DNA of 32,033 bases from NCBI RefSeq assembly GCF_015356865.1, contig NZ_JAAFZA010000112.1:1-32033 (forward strand), in the 5' to 3' direction. The position numbers were made by a program, and so were the translations under genes. Positions 7,125-13,644 of the stretch are shown in pieces. The notes beneath the pieces are model-generated. The model was not told where the DNA came from, searched no databases, and saw only the letters and a list, made by a program, of their open reading frames with translations. Position 1 is the stretch's first letter, and each line of letters opens with the position of its first letter. Source of the DNA: Catenulispora pinisilvae (GTDB lineage: Bacteria; Actinomycetota; Actinomycetes; Streptomycetales; Catenulisporaceae).

Positions 7125-7975
7125 CGCGCCGCGGGGATCTTGTTCAGGCCCATGACTCCCGCGATCAGCCGGTCCCGCGTCCGTAGCGGCAGCCGTGCCA
7201 GCAGCCCGAGCATGCGGGTGTCGGGCCCGACGGTGTAGCGAGGCTTGGGCCGGCGAGCGGTCAGGGCCTTGAGCACGGCGTCGGCCACGATCGCCGGCGA
7301 GGCGGGTTTGGACTTGGCCAGCGCGGCGTCGACCGTGCGGAGCTGCACCTCGTAGAGAGCCCGCTCGGCAGGTGTCAGGGCCGCGGACGCCTTCGCCGTC
7401 GCCTGTGCCGACTTGGCGAAGATCGCGGTATCCAGGAACCCCGGCTCGATCACGACGACCGGCAGGCCCCAGTGCGCGAGCTCCAGGCGCTGCGCGTCGG
7501 ACAGCGACTGCAACGCGGCCTTGCTGGCCGAGATCGGTCCGAAGAACGGCCCGGCGAGCCGCGCGGTGGCGGCTGTGATGTTGACCAGCCGTCCGCGGCC
7601 GGCGCGCAGCAACGGCAGGAAGGCCTGCGTGACCGCGACGGCGCCGAAGACGTTGACGTCGAACTGGTGGTGCAGGTCCTGCGGGGTGACCAGCTCCAGC
7701 GGGCCCTGCACGATGATCGCGGCGTTGTTGACGATCCCGTGCAGGGCGGCGCAGCCGTCGGCCAGGACCTGGGCCATGGCGCCGGCCACGCTGGCGGGAT
7801 CGGTGACGTCCATGCGGAGAACCCGGACATCAGGGTGCTCCAGGAACTCCGTGCCCGACTCGTGTACCGCGGCGTAGACGCGGAATCCGTGCTCGGCCAG
7901 CGCCTGTGTGGTGGCCCGGCCCACTCCGCCGCCCGCCCCGGTGACCAGCACCGCGCGTATCTCGGCAGCCTCCAT
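7121..7975 (-). CDS. Atypical SDR lacking the catalytic Ser and Tyr
   Basis: The 284-aa protein (from ATG 7975, with GGGGAGGG just upstream; the frame opens at a TTG at 7999) has an SDR Rossmann fold. TGAGGGVG at 12-19 binds the cofactor, NNAA is at 83-86, and a C-terminal half VVVIEPGFLDTAIF is typical of the family. Where other SDRs have YxxxK there is ISASK (Ile148, Lys152), and the position 13 residues earlier, usually Ser, is Ala135 in NITAAT. The protein may thus bind NAD(P) without normal oxidoreductase activity, or use different residues. It is the first gene of a two-gene operon with the SDR at 6183-7124 (4-bp overlap), divergent from a PadR regulator that probably controls it. Confidence 0.87.
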   Translation of the reverse strand: MEAAEIRAVLVTGAGGGVGRATTQALAEHGFRVYAAVHESGTEFLEHPDVRVLRMDVTDPASVAGAMAQVLADGCAALHGIVNNAAIIVQGPLELVTPQDLHHQFDVNVFGAVAVTQAFLPLLRAGRGRLVNITAATARLAGPFFGPISASKAALQSLSDAQRLELAHWGLPVVVIEPGFLDTAIFAKSAQATAKASAALTPAERALYEVQLRTVDAALAKSKPASPAIVADAVLKALTARRPKPRYTVGPDTRMLGLLARLPLRTRDRLIAGVMGLNKIPAAR

Positions 7976-8002
7976 GACAGTCCCTCCCCATACGTTCAAC
8001 GC

Positions 8003-8072
8003 AACATGTCTGTACTTACATGTCGTCGTCTACACGTCATCGTCTACATGTCACTGCCGATGTGTCAAGATG
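8003..8072. promoter_or_regulatory. Five 14-bp repeat units between SDR operon and padR-type gene
   Basis: Five adjacent 14-bp units share an ACATGTC core: AACATGTCTGTACT (8003), TACATGTCGTCGTC (8017), TACACGTCATCGTC (8031), TACATGTCACTGCC (8045) and a degenerate GATGTGTCAAGATG (8059). They fill the promoter region shared by the SDR operon (start 7975) and the PadR-type gene (start 8109). PadR regulators commonly bind ATGT/ACAT dyads, and ACATGT is itself such a palindrome. I infer a multi-site operator. Confidence 0.65.
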
Positions 8073-8108
8073 GAGGGCCACCCCACCCGCCGCCAGGAGG
8101 ATCCCCCG

Positions 8109-8690
8109 ATGTCGCTGCGCCACGGCCTGCTCGGCCTGCTCGCCGAAGGCCCGGCCAGCGGCTACGACCTCGCCCGCCGCTTCTCCGAGGCCCTCGGCTC
8201 GGTGTGGCCGGCGCAGCACCCGCAGATCTACTCGGAGCTGACGCGCCTGGAGGCCGCCGGCCTGATCGAGGTCGAGAGCACCGGCCCGCGCCGCCGCAAG
8301 GCATACCGGATCACCGACGAGGGCCTGGCCGAGGTGCGCCGCTGGCTGGCCGAGGTGGAGGTCGACCACACGTTCCGGATGGAGACGCTGTTCCGCGCGT
8401 ACTTCTTCTGGCTCATGGACCCCGAGGATCTGAAGGCCCACCTGAGGTCCGAGCAGGCGTTCTTCGCCGACACGGCAGCGGCGCTGCGCGGCTACGCCGA
8501 GACCAAGGACCGCGGCGAATGGGGGACGAGCACCCAGACGCGGGCGATGCGGATCGCGCTGGAGGCGGGGATCCGGATAAACGAGGCGCTGGCGGGCTGG
8601 GCGCAGTGGGCGCACGAGACCGATCTCATGAGCGCTGAGGACTTCGGGACGGCGAAGCCCGAAGGCGATGCCGGTGAACCCGCCGGCTGA
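8109..8690 (+). CDS. PadR family transcriptional regulator
   Basis: The 193-aa protein starts MSLRHGLLGLLAEGPASGYDL, the standard opening of PadR winged-helix regulators. It continues with HPQIYSELTRLEAAGLIEV (recognition helix and wing region) and KAYRITDEGLAEVRRWL. The C-terminal part (about 85-165, with FRAYFFWLMDPEDL) is the helical dimerisation domain of the PadR C-terminal family. The ATG at 8109 is supported by the AGGAGG at 8095-8100; the frame is open farther upstream but without homology. It is divergent from the two SDR genes and very probably represses them and itself through the 14-bp repeat units. PadR proteins usually respond to phenolic or other hydrophobic ligands, which fits two dehydrogenases as targets. 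The ligand is unknown. Confidence 0.93.
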   Translation: MSLRHGLLGLLAEGPASGYDLARRFSEALGSVWPAQHPQIYSELTRLEAAGLIEVESTGPRRRKAYRITDEGLAEVRRWLAEVEVDHTFRMETLFRAYFFWLMDPEDLKAHLRSEQAFFADTAAALRGYAETKDRGEWGTSTQTRAMRIALEAGIRINEALAGWAQWAHETDLMSAEDFGTAKPEGDAGEPAG

Positions 8691-8699
8691 CCGGCCGGG

Positions 8700-8978
8700 T
8701 CAGCCCACGCCGACCGGCTTGGCGTGCCCCGGGTGCGCAGCCTTGTCGACGTGGTCGGCGATGCCGTTCGCGCCGGCCGCCGTCGCGCAGTGCGCACAGC
8801 AGTAGAACTTCCCGTCGGCCTCCACCCCGTGCCCGACGATCCGGCACCGGCAGTGCTCACACGTCGGCGCCATCCGATGGATCGCGCACTCGAACGAGTC
8901 GAAGGTGTGCCGCACGCCTGCCGCGACGACGTCGAACGACATGTAGTAGTCGTTGCCACAAACCTCACACACGGCCAT
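8700..8978 (-). CDS. Small Cys-rich metal-binding protein
   Basis: The 92-aa protein has nine cysteines (4, 7, 31, 40, 43, 45, 60, 61, 64) and several histidines. They form CEVCGN, FECAIH, CEHCRC and FYCCAHC clusters. The second half, CEHCRCRIVGHGVEADGKFY then CCAHC, resembles the CxxCxC...G.YYC..C pattern of bacterial metallothioneins (SmtA type). The N-terminal CxxC suggests a zinc ribbon. It most likely binds zinc. I chose ATG 8978, with GGGAG 7 nt upstream. Its end lies 9 bp from the end of the convergent PadR-type gene. Close relatives are widespread in actinobacteria as conserved small proteins; a role in zinc storage or as a structural zinc protein is inference. Confidence 0.8.
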   Translation of the reverse strand: MAVCEVCGNDYYMSFDVVAAGVRHTFDSFECAIHRMAPTCEHCRCRIVGHGVEADGKFYCCAHCATAAGANGIADHVDKAAHPGHAKPVGVG

Positions 8979-9407
8979 TTCCGACTCCCGGGTCTCAGCG
9001 GTGGGACGCGGCGGAGTCTCCCGCCGACACCCGCACTACCCGGCGCCGCCGCGCGCTAGTCGATCGCTAGCCCATGTAGGCCACCGCGGACGGCGACGCG
9101 CTCGTCGGCGACTAAGGCGCCAACGCTGGGTGGCGGGCGACTGAACTGGAGAAGGTGGCGGAGATCGCGGCGCTCGCCGAATACGCGTATGCCAAGGACC
9201 GCTCCAACTCCGTCGCCCGCTGCGCGCTCGGCCTGATCCGGCTGGCCCGGAATCGCGCGGGCGAGGCGCGGGGTCTGCTGGTCGGAGCCGGTGCGGATGC
9301 GGGTTCCGAACAGGAGCGCGCTGACATCCTCACCGTCCGGGCACTGGCGGAGCGGCCGAAGCCGCTGCGGCACCCGGTATGTTCGCAGAACCCTGACCTG
9401 CTGAGCC
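8979..9407. other. Region without an intact gene
   Basis: These 429 bases separate the Cys-rich protein from the GNAT gene. No intact gene is seen. The right part holds the decayed frame listed at 9080-9454; the left 100 bases have the upstream region of the Cys-rich gene and no other signal I can support. Confidence 0.4.
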
Positions 9408-9454
9408 CTACGGCTCCCGCGGCAGGATGTGCACGACCTCTATCTGCTCCCTGA
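9080..9454 (+). pseudogene. Decayed reading frame, possibly a tetratricopeptide-type protein
   Basis: One frame reads ATADGDALVGD, then a TAA stop at 9113-9115, then GANAGWRATELEKVAEIAAL and on through EYAYAKDRSNSVARCALGL and LARNRAGEARGLLVGAGADA to 9454. The helical, Ala/Leu-rich periodic sequence looks like part of a TPR-type repeat protein, and codon third positions are GC-rich over 9116-9350. An upstream TAG (9077-9079) and the internal TAA interrupt it. It runs 47 bp into the 3' end of the convergent GNAT gene, where it loses protein-like character. It may start anew at GTG 9155 (99 aa). I rate it a remnant, not a working gene. Confidence 0.35.
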
Positions 9455-10307
9455 CGATCTGCGCCGTCAACATCCGCGGCTCGTTGACCTCGCCGGCCTC
9501 GCCGCTCTCGGGTGCCTCGGCGTACCTCGCCTCGGCCTCGCTCACGGTCTCGCCGACCAGCGGCTCCTCGGCCTGGGGCGGTGGCATCGGGACGCCCAAC
9601 AACGGTTCCTCGGGGCCGCCTTCGAAGGATATGCCGCCCGCCCCATCGGCACTGCCGGCCTCAGTGCCACCACCGGCACCATCGCCACCAGCAGCACCAC
9701 CGGCTCCAGCCTCGGCCGCCGGCTGCGCCCCGGCCGCGGCGTGTGCTCCGCCTCGGCCGCCGCGCCATTCGGGCATGGTGATCGCGTACATGGCGCGGTC
9801 CTGCCACTGGCCGCCGACCAGGAAGCGGTCCAGGAGTACGCCTTCGGGGCGCATCTTCACGTGCTCCGCGACGCGCATGCCCGGGGTGTTGCGGGGGTCC
9901 ACGGTGGTCTGGACGCGGTGCAGTTCCAGGCGGGAGAAGGCCAGTTCCAGCAGGAGGCGTGCGGTCTCCGTGCCGAGGCCTTCGGCCCAGCGGTCGGGGC
10001 GGAGGTAGACGCCTATCTCGCCTTGGCGGTGCGGGAAGCTGAGGATGTCCAGGGTGGCCGAGCCGATCAGCGTGTCGTACTGCTCGATCGCCAGGTAGAA
10101 GCTGCGGCGGGGCTGGAGTTGCGCCATGCGCGCGCTTTCGGACAGCCAGGCTCCGGCGGTGTCCGGGGTGGACAGCGCAGGCCAGGGGGTGTGCGCGGCG
10201 ACCCGGGGGTCGCCGGCGATGCGCTGCCAGGCCAGAAGGTCGTCGGCGCGGAACTCGCGCAGGGACAGGCGAGGACCCCTCGGGTACTCATGGAGCGGTG
10301 AAGGCAC
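9408..10307 (-). CDS. GNAT acetyltransferase (RimJ/RimL-like) with long C-terminal extension
   Basis: The 299-aa protein has a GNAT N-acetyltransferase domain at about 10-182. It opens with RGPRLSLREFRADDLLAWQR, contains GEIGVYLRPDRWAEGLGTE (acetyl-CoA-binding beta4-alpha3 region, about 97-115) and ELAFSRLELHRVQTTVDPRN typical of RimJ/RimL proteins. It would transfer acetyl from acetyl-CoA to an amine; the substrate is unknown. Uniquely, a low-complexity Gly/Ala/Glu linker (about 182-260) follows, and then an ordered-looking tail RMLTAQIVREQIEVVHILP. Family members usually end near residue 180. The GTG start at 10307 has no Shine-Dalgarno but TAACGT lies 6 nt upstream, with CTGACG 17 bp farther, consistent with a leaderless promoter. 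Confidence 0.87.
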   Translation of the reverse strand: MPSPLHEYPRGPRLSLREFRADDLLAWQRIAGDPRVAAHTPWPALSTPDTAGAWLSESARMAQLQPRRSFYLAIEQYDTLIGSATLDILSFPHRQGEIGVYLRPDRWAEGLGTETARLLLELAFSRLELHRVQTTVDPRNTPGMRVAEHVKMRPEGVLLDRFLVGGQWQDRAMYAITMPEWRGGRGGAHAAAGAQPAAEAGAGGAAGGDGAGGGTEAGSADGAGGISFEGGPEEPLLGVPMPPPQAEEPLVGETVSEAEARYAEAPESGEAGEVNEPRMLTAQIVREQIEVVHILPREP

Positions 10308-10313
10308 GGCAGA

Positions 10314-10319
10314 ACGTTA
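10314..10319 (-). promoter_or_regulatory. Likely -10 box of the leaderless GNAT gene
   Basis: TAACGT on the minus strand is 6 nt before GTG 10307, with a -35-like CTGACG 17 bp upstream of it (10337-10342). This is the best two-part promoter among the leaderless candidates. Confidence 0.5.
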
Positions 10320-10392
10320 TGCGATCGTCGGGCCCGCGTCAGCCCGTCGGCCACAATGCCTGGCTGGCATCAGGTTCCGGACAAGGCCCGTA

Positions 10393-11139
10393 CTAAGCCG
10401 GGACACCTAGCGTGAGCATGGAGAATCCGAAGTAGTCGCGGTGGCCGCGCAGCCAGATGCTTCGCTTGTTGTCTAGTCGGTCACGCACCGCCTCGGTGTC
10501 CGGATGGTCCGGATTGGCCAGCAGCCACTCTTCCGCGTCGGCGGTCTCCAGCGATTCGTAGTCGTCCCATTCCGAGCGCGTTGAGGTTTCGATGCGGATC
10601 GGACGGAATCCGGCCTCGACCGCGCGGTCGGCGATGTCCGCGAGCAGCGGGTAGCGATCGGCCGTGGTGCCGGGCCACATCGCGGCCAGCCGCTCCGGCG
10701 GCGGCACGCTCTCCCAGTGCTCGACGCCGAAGAACAGCCGGCCGCCGGGATTCACCAGCGGTCGCAACACCTCCAGCGACCGCGTCACGGTTTTGCCGAA
10801 GACCTGCCAGGCCCCGCAGTTGATCACCACGTCCGCGGGGCGCGTCTGGTAGTCGGCTCGGTCCTCGACGAACTCCACTCGGTCGGCGAGCCCACGCGCC
10901 GCGGCGTTGGCGCGGCCCCGCGCCAGATCCCGTCCCGACATGTCCACCCCGAAGCCCCGCGCGGACGGCGCCAGCGCCAGGATCCGCAGCATCAGTTCGC
11001 CCCAGCCGCACGCGTAGTCGGCGACCAGCGCCGGGCCGGTGGCGGCCAGTTCCGCGGCGATCCGGTTCCCGCGCTCCTCGGTCATCGGCGAGTGGAACAC
11101 CATGTGCCTCGCCGGTCCGACGATCTCCTCGACTGTCAT
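10393..11139 (-). CDS. SAM-dependent methyltransferase (class I)
   Basis: The 248-aa protein has the class I methyltransferase fold. Motif I is VADYACGWGELML (39-51), and the acidic residue that binds the ribose is Asp66 in FGVDMSG. FVEDRADYQTRPADVVINCG is the post-II region, and LRPLVNPGGRLFFGVEHWES is motif III. Substrate helices follow from about 145. It uses S-adenosylmethionine; the acceptor is unknown. I start at ATG 11139; a TTG three codons upstream is less likely. TACCCT lies 8 nt before the ATG and there is no Shine-Dalgarno, so it may be leaderless. It shares its strand with the tetR-type gene upstream but is separated from it by 52 bp containing a tandem repeat, and probably has its own promoter. 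Confidence 0.88.
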   Translation of the reverse strand: MTVEEIVGPARHMVFHSPMTEERGNRIAAELAATGPALVADYACGWGELMLRILALAPSARGFGVDMSGRDLARGRANAAARGLADRVEFVEDRADYQTRPADVVINCGAWQVFGKTVTRSLEVLRPLVNPGGRLFFGVEHWESVPPPERLAAMWPGTTADRYPLLADIADRAVEAGFRPIRIETSTRSEWDDYESLETADAEEWLLANPDHPDTEAVRDRLDNKRSIWLRGHRDYFGFSMLTLGVPA

Positions 11140-11147
11140 GGCGACCA

Positions 11148-11153
11148 AGGGTA
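11148..11153 (-). promoter_or_regulatory. Possible -10 box of the methyltransferase gene
   Basis: TACCCT on the minus strand lies 8 nt before ATG 11139. The gap is 2 nt longer than in the other leaderless candidates of the window. Confidence 0.35.
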
Positions 11154-11165
11154 GGCCGGAGGCGG

Positions 11166-11201
11166 ATCGCAGGCTACTGATCCATCGCAGGCTACTGATC
11201 C
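11166..11201. repeat. 18-bp perfect tandem duplication at the end of the tetR-type gene
   Basis: ATCGCAGGCTACTGATCC occurs twice back to back (11166-11183 and 11184-11201). The right copy contains the stop codon of the TetR-type gene (11192-11194), so the left copy repeats the gene's last codons and stop outside the gene. Confidence 0.9.
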
Positions 11202-11842
11202 GCCAGCAGTGACCGGACCAGCGCCTCGGTCGAGCGGGCGAACAGCCGGTCGGCGTCCACCGGCGTGGCCAGCGCCTCGGCCAGATCGCCGTCCGAGGAG
11301 GGCTCGGCCAGCCACAGCTCCTCGGCCGACGGATGCTGCTCCGGCGACCGGTCGGTGTGCCGCTCGACGAGGATGAAGCCGATCACGTGGTACTGGAGCG
11401 CCCGCACCGTCTCGGCGGCCCGCACCCCGCGCAGCCCGGCCGCCGAGATCTCGGCCACCAGCGCCCGCTGCGAGGGCAGGAACATCGCCGGGGTCAGCCC
11501 GCGCTCGTTGACCAGCCCGATCAGGTGCGGATGCCCGCGCAGCACCCGGCGCAGTTCCAGCGCCAGGGACAGCACGCGCGCCGTCGGCGTCGTCCCGCGG
11601 GCCGGCAGCGTGTCCAGCCCGTGCACCATCTCCTGCACCAGTTCGTCGAGCAGCGCCTCGCGGTTGCCGACGTGCCAGTAGATCGACGTGACCGCGACCC
11701 CCAGCTCAGCCGCCAGTTTGCGCATCGACAACCCCGCGACGCCCTGCTGCTCGATCAGCCGGGTCGCGGCGTCCAGCACGGCGCGCCGGGTCACCGCCGG
11801 CGCGCGCGGAGGTTTCGCCGATTCCTGAGTCACGGTCCCCAT
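11192..11842 (-). CDS. TetR family repressor, likely of the adjacent decarboxylase-amidohydrolase operon
   Basis: The 216-aa protein has the TetR N-terminal helix-turn-helix: TRRAVLDAATRLIEQQGVAG then LSMRKLAAELGVAVTSIYWHV with residues to NREALLDEL (about 18-68). A helical C-terminal ligand domain of the TetR_C type follows (LRGHPHLIGLVNERGLTP and HVIGFILVERHTDR). It is divergent from the four-gene catabolic operon with 92 bp between starts. A perfect 15-bp palindrome lies between them and overlaps predicted promoters for both, so repression of itself and the operon until a pathway compound binds is the simplest model. A G-rich GGGGGCGAGAGG directly precedes the ATG. The inducer is unknown. 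Confidence 0.92.
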   Translation of the reverse strand: MGTVTQESAKPPRAPAVTRRAVLDAATRLIEQQGVAGLSMRKLAAELGVAVTSIYWHVGNREALLDELVQEMVHGLDTLPARGTTPTARVLSLALELRRVLRGHPHLIGLVNERGLTPAMFLPSQRALVAEISAAGLRGVRAAETVRALQYHVIGFILVERHTDRSPEQHPSAEELWLAEPSSDGDLAEALATPVDADRLFARSTEALVRSLLADQ

Positions 11843-11860
11843 CCTCTCGCCCCCGATGGC

Positions 11861-11891
11861 TCTTTACCCTTCACGATCCCTGGTGTAACAG
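11861..11891. promoter_or_regulatory. Overlapping divergent promoters for tetR-type gene and operon
   Basis: On the plus strand TTTACC (11863-11868) and TAACAG (11886-11891) are 17 bp apart. On the minus strand TTACAC (11888-11883) and TAAAGA (11866-11861) are 16 bp apart. Both overlap the palindrome at 11884-11898. The hexamers are imperfect, so the promoter positions are provisional. Confidence 0.45.
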
Positions 11892-11898
11892 TGTTACA
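11884..11898. promoter_or_regulatory. Perfect 15-bp palindrome, probable TetR operator
   Basis: TGTAACAGTGTTACA is a perfect palindrome with 7-bp arms around a central G. It lies 36 bp before the start of the operon and overlaps predicted promoter elements in both directions. Size and symmetry are typical of operators bound by a TetR-family dimer. Confidence 0.75.
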
Positions 11899-11912
11899 GA
11901 AGGCTGATGACG

Positions 11913-11934
11913 AGGAGTCAGACAGGAGTCAGAC
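11913..11934 (+). repeat. Tandem duplicated ribosome binding site
   Basis: AGGAGTCAGAC occurs twice in tandem (11913-11923, 11924-11934) and ends directly at the ATG 11935. Each copy has an AGGAG Shine-Dalgarno; the right one is 6 nt from the start codon and the left one 17 nt. Only the right copy has workable spacing; the left may act as a standby site. Confidence 0.85.
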
Positions 11935-12744
11935 ATGCCGAAAGTGCGTTATGGCCCACGCGACCTAGAGGCCGTCGCCGCCGCCCGCGAATCCGCCTCG
12001 AAGCTCCCGGACCTGTGGTCCACCGGAGTGCACGCCGTCTGGGAGACCGATCCCGACGCCCTGGCCCAGGTGCTGCCACCGCCGCTGAAGCCCACCGCCA
12101 AGCCGTACGTGCGCGCCACGATCAACACTGTCGACATCTTCGGCTCCCCGCTGGGCGCCGCCGCTATCTCGGTCGCCTGCGCGCACGGCGCCGAAGAAGG
12201 CTGGTACAGCCTGGTCATGCCGATGACCACCGAACGCTCGCTGATCGGCGGCCGCGAGGTGTTCGGCGAGCCGAAGAAGCTGGCCGAGGTCGCCGTGGAG
12301 CGGGACGGCGACCGGGTGGTCGGCACGGTCACCCGGCACGGCGTCACCTTCGCCGAGGTCCGCGGCCGGATCGCCGCCGCCCTCGAACCGCCCGCGCCCT
12401 ACGTCAAAGTGGACTGGTATCTCAAGTTCCTGCCGGCCGTCGACGGCTCCGGCTTCGACGCCGACCCGCTGCTCGTGCGCTGCGTCCGCAACGAGAAGAC
12501 CAGGTCCCTGAGCGCCGTCGAAGGCGAGGTGATCCTGCGCGAGTCCGCGCTCGACCCGATCGCCGACCTCCCGGTGCGCCGGCTGGTCGAGATCACCTTC
12601 GGCGAGAAGACCTCCGACCAGCGCGGCGAGGTCGTGGCCCGGCTGGATCCGAAGGAGATCCTGCCCTACGTCCACCAGCGCTACGACGACCCGGCCCAAG
12701 TCCATGACTCGGTCGAGGTACCGGAGGCGCCCGATGCTGACTGA
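11935..12744 (+). CDS. Acetoacetate decarboxylase family enzyme
   Basis: The 269-aa protein belongs to the acetoacetate decarboxylase (ADC) superfamily. The key motif GGREVFGEPKKLAEV contains Lys114 and Lys115, aligned with the Schiff-base lysine and its neighbour (115/116) of the clostridial enzyme. Other ADC parts are VLPPPLKP, the GWYSLVMPMTTERSLIGGRE strand and PYVKVDWYLKFLP. With both lysines kept, imine-based chemistry on a beta-keto acid or related oxo-acid (decarboxylation, hydration or retro-aldol) is plausible. It is the first gene of a four-gene operon, its 3' end overlapping the SDR by 11 bp. Relatives in actinobacterial catabolic clusters have not all been shown to act on acetoacetate, so the substrate is left open. 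Confidence 0.9.
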   Translation: MPKVRYGPRDLEAVAAARESASKLPDLWSTGVHAVWETDPDALAQVLPPPLKPTAKPYVRATINTVDIFGSPLGAAAISVACAHGAEEGWYSLVMPMTTERSLIGGREVFGEPKKLAEVAVERDGDRVVGTVTRHGVTFAEVRGRIAAALEPPAPYVKVDWYLKFLPAVDGSGFDADPLLVRCVRNEKTRSLSAVEGEVILRESALDPIADLPVRRLVEITFGEKTSDQRGEVVARLDPKEILPYVHQRYDDPAQVHDSVEVPEAPDAD

Positions 12745-13630
12745 CCTGCCCGGCAAGACCGCCGTGGTCACCGGCGCGGCCAGCGGCATCGGGCTGGCGA
12801 TGGCGCGGCTGTTCGGCGCCGAGGGCATGAACGTGGTGCTCGCCGACGTCGAGGAACCGGCGCTGGACAAGGCTGTCGCCGAGGTGGCGCAGCAAGCAGC
12901 CCAGGGCGCGAAGGCCCTCGGCGTGGTCACCGACGTCTCCCTGCCCGACTCCGTGGAAGCCTTGGCCGACAAGGCTTTCGCCGCCTTCCCCAGCGTCGAC
13001 GTCCTGTGCAACAACGCCGGCGTCGGCTCCGGCGCCGAGGGCCCGATGTGGCGGCACGAGCGCACCGACTGGCAGTGGGCCTTCGCGGTCAACGTCTGGG
13101 GCGTCTTCCACGGCATCCAGGCCTTCCTGCCGCGCATGATCGCCCAGAACACCCCCGGCCACGTCGTCAACACCAGCTCCCCGGACGGCGGGATCGCGCC
13201 GCTGCCCACGGCCAGCGTCTACGCCGTGACGAAAGCCTCGATCGTCACGATGACCGAGGCGCTGTACGCGCAACTGAAGCAGGCCGACTCCCAGATCGGC
13301 GCCTCGGTGCTCTTCCCCGGCCCGCACATGGTCCGCACCGGCCTGTGGGAGAGCTACCGCAACCGTCCCGAGCGTTACGCGAAGTCCAAGCCGCGCCAGA
13401 CGCCCTACCCCACGCTCGAAGGCTGGGAGCAGGCGATGAAGGACGCCGGACGGGAAGCGAAGATGACCGAACCCGAAGAGGTCGCGGTGCACGCCCTGGA
13501 AGGGATCCGGACCGGCTCCTTCTGGATCCTGCCGAGGGGCGGCAGTTCCGACGACATGATCCGACGGCGCTCGCAGTCGATGCTGGAGCGCGCGAACCCC
13601 GGCTATCTCGAGAAGTTCATCCTGGATTGA
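12734..13630 (+). CDS. Short-chain dehydrogenase/reductase of the decarboxylase operon
   Basis: The 298-aa classical SDR has VVTGAASGIG (11-20), CNNAG (92-96), NTSS (146-149) and YAVTK (Tyr163, Lys167), so it is a complete NAD(P)-dependent oxidoreductase. Asp38 in VVLADVE, at the end of the second strand, favours NAD. The start is ATG 12734, inside the end of the upstream gene (11-bp overlap), with GGAGG at 12723-12727. The extended C-terminus (RTGSFWILPRGGSSDDMIRR) after residue 250 is longer than in small FabG-like SDRs. In the operon it would oxidise or reduce a hydroxy/keto intermediate made or used by the decarboxylase and amidohydrolases. The substrate is unknown. Confidence 0.92.
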   Translation: MLTDLPGKTAVVTGAASGIGLAMARLFGAEGMNVVLADVEEPALDKAVAEVAQQAAQGAKALGVVTDVSLPDSVEALADKAFAAFPSVDVLCNNAGVGSGAEGPMWRHERTDWQWAFAVNVWGVFHGIQAFLPRMIAQNTPGHVVNTSSPDGGIAPLPTASVYAVTKASIVTMTEALYAQLKQADSQIGASVLFPGPHMVRTGLWESYRNRPERYAKSKPRQTPYPTLEGWEQAMKDAGREAKMTEPEEVAVHALEGIRTGSFWILPRGGSSDDMIRRRSQSMLERANPGYLEKFILD

Positions 13631-13644
13631 GGGGGCGAAAACCC

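Noticed and set aside
9056-9373. Minus-strand 105-codon frame in the 9-kb gap
   Set aside because: It lies antisense to the decayed plus-strand frame, whose helical protein-like sequence is the more convincing reading.
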